From NCBI GenBank assembly GCA_002352185.1, contig DEHY01000131.1, forward strand, positions 1 through 6,912: 6,912 nucleotides of DNA, written 5' to 3'. Source of the DNA: Competibacteraceae bacterium UBA2788 (GTDB lineage: Bacteria; Pseudomonadota; Gammaproteobacteria; Competibacterales; Competibacteraceae). Below the pieces are notes generated by a model that had not been told where the DNA came from, did no database searches, and saw only the letters and a program-made list of their open reading frames with translations. Made by a program: the position numbers and the translations under genes. Below, in pieces: positions 6,406 to 6,912 of the stretch (its first letter is position 1; every line of letters begins with the position of its first letter).

Positions 6406-6588
6406 ATGACGCTTTCAAGTTCCGACGCGGGCCGCGAACTCGCGGCGGCGCGCCGGCCCAAAGACAAACACTGCGCCGTGTGCGGCAAGGCGTTCGTCAC
6501 GGTCGGGCGCGGGGTATACTGCGCCAACGCCTGTCGCCAGCGGGCAAAGATGGCGCGTAAGCGGGCGGCAAGTTCAGGGGATTGTTGA
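6406..6588 (+). CDS. Small zinc-finger protein (60 aa)
   Basis: This 60-aa basic protein is preceded by AGGAG at 6395-6399 with 6-nt spacing. The core KHCAVCGKAF (C23, C26) and YCANACRQRAKM (C39, C43) makes a CxxC-x12-CxxxC zinc-binding pattern of the treble-clef/zinc-ribbon kind, followed by a strongly basic tail (ARKRAA) and a terminal Cys60. I recognise the style 'C.VCGK.F....YCS..CR..A' from small proteins in phages and mobile elements. They are presumed nucleic-acid binding but have no specific established role. It probably forms an operon with the 22-aa peptide under the promoter at 6157. The repressor of that promoter is not obviously this protein, since it lacks a helix-turn-helix. 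Confidence 0.8.
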   Translation: MTLSSSDAGRELAAARRPKDKHCAVCGKAFVTVGRGVYCANACRQRAKMARKRAASSGDC

Positions 6589-6647
6589 GAGCCGAGCTTG
6601 CGCTTGAGGAAACCGGCGTCAATCAGGATGGCGTAGGATCGCGGCAT
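6589..6647 (-). pseudogene. 5' fragment resembling an NYN-domain (DUF88) nuclease gene
   Basis: Read on minus from ATG at 6647 the frame gives MPRSYAILIDAGFLKRKLGS. The ILIDAGFLK stretch, with its Asp after a hydrophobic beta strand, looks like the first strand of NYN-domain proteins, a PIN-like RNase fold in which that Asp is catalytic. After about 20 residues the frame runs antisense through the zinc-finger gene to a stop at 6315 and loses any family look. No ribosome-binding site is seen before the ATG. I infer a gene start cut off where the zinc-finger unit ends. Coincidence in a short stretch remains possible. Confidence 0.45.
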
Positions 6648-6659
6648 AGCACAGAGGGG

Positions 6660-6794
6660 ATGGCCAGCAAAAAAAATTGGTCGCTGGTGCACGCGGGGCC
6701 GAAACCCTCTTGGATTGTAGCGCGCAGGCGACCGTATTTTATTAAATTCAGCATAGCCCCGGCGGGGCGGGGGGTCAAGCGGGGAAAAAAGTAA
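6660..6794 (+). CDS. Doubtful 44-aa basic reading frame
   Basis: ATG at 6660 to TAA at 6792 gives 44 residues starting MASKKNWSLVHAGPKPSW, very rich in Lys and Arg (about a quarter). GAGG lies upstream but only 2 nt from the ATG, too close for efficient initiation. Codons 3-6 hold a run of eight A, as in the 45-aa gene at 2031. The 3' end overlaps a 20-bp repeat. I recognise no family. It may be noncoding. Confidence 0.22.
   Translation: MASKKNWSLVHAGPKPSWIVARRRPYFIKFSIAPAGRGVKRGKK
6763..6782 (-). repeat. 20-bp exact inverted copy of 1770-1789
   Basis: The reverse complement, CCGCTTGACCCCCCGCCCCG, is identical to 1770-1789, which overlaps the left half of the 29-bp repeat. The two copies are about 5 kb apart and in opposite orientation, each at the 3' end of a small reading frame. 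Confidence 0.7.
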
Positions 6795-6866
6795 GCAGAG
6801 CGCCGAGGATGTATAATTTCATTAATAAATCCAAGTAGGCCCAACCCAGAGTTGTAGTACGTCCGC
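6795..6866. other. Short unassigned stretch, AT-richer
   Basis: No gene, RNA or convincing promoter is seen. A TATAAT at 6811-6816 lacks a -35 box at suitable spacing. Base composition is clearly more AT-rich than the phage block. Confidence 0.4.
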
Positions 6867-6912
6867 TTAATTCAGCGGCAACACATCACCGACCGTCGTG
6901 ACGACGGACAGG
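6867..6912 (-). CDS. Possible 3' end of a minus-strand gene
   Basis: The minus strand entering from the right edge reads LSVVTTVGDVLPLN and then TAA (6867-6869). The 'TVGDVLPLN' ending has normal protein composition, and a small inverted repeat, CCGCT/AGCGG (6863-6867 with 6874-6878), spans the stop. With only 15 codons visible no family can be given, and the frame may be open by chance. Confidence 0.3.
   Translation of the reverse strand, partial: LSVVTTVGDVLPLN

Noticed and set aside
6315..6588. Continuation of the NYN-like minus frame as a full 110-aa gene
   Set aside because: From 6588 leftward it is antisense to two plus-strand genes with excellent ribosome sites and the family resemblance is lost.
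6840..6912. tRNA gene or attachment site near the right edge
   Set aside because: Short inverted repeats occur, but there is no cloverleaf, no T-arm consensus and no matching repeat elsewhere in the window.
1..6912. CRISPR array, retron or insertion-sequence ends
   Set aside because: I saw no regularly spaced repeats, reverse transcriptase or transposase motifs, nor paired terminal inverted repeats around a gene.

Overview
The window looks like part of a prophage, or decayed phage-derived island, in a high-GC proteobacterium. The host guess is weak. It rests on GC-rich codon use, proteobacterial-style Shine-Dalgarno sequences, and a perfect sigma70-type promoter. No ribosomal or housekeeping gene is present to place the organism.

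Left block (1-2207, mostly minus strand): a DNA-packaging module. The large terminase subunit, cut by the left window edge, overlaps by 17 bp a small upstream gene in the position and style of a small terminase subunit. Next, moving right, comes a compact cassette of two tiny genes facing away from each other (73 aa on minus, 45 aa on plus). Their start codons are only 11 bp apart. The cassette is bracketed by a 29-bp direct repeat (26/29 identical) that overlaps both stop codons.

Middle block (2207-about 6004, minus): a giant phage 'polyvalent' protein of at least 1225 aa, with a zincin-like HExxxH motif and a C-terminal region of the LPD38 type. Proteins of this class are thought to be packaged in the virion and injected with the DNA. 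Its coding signal continues upstream of the first ATG but stops abruptly at a TGA near 6005. The frame there abuts what looks like the tail end of an unrelated plus-strand gene (5997-6098). I read this as a recombination or deletion junction.

Right block (6100-6912): a small plus-strand unit. A consensus promoter (TTGACA, 16 bp, TATAAT) carries an 8-bp inverted repeat in its spacer, as expected for a repressor site. A leader of about 90 nt with three hairpins follows, then a 22-aa hydrophobic peptide gene and a 60-aa CxxC/CxxxC zinc-finger protein gene. Antisense to the end of this unit is a fragment resembling the start of an NYN-domain nuclease. Between 6660 and 6866 there is only a doubtful 44-aa reading frame and a 20-bp repeat shared in inverted orientation with the packaging block. 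From 6795 to 6866 I see nothing I can name. The last 46 bases may be the 3' end of a further minus-strand gene.
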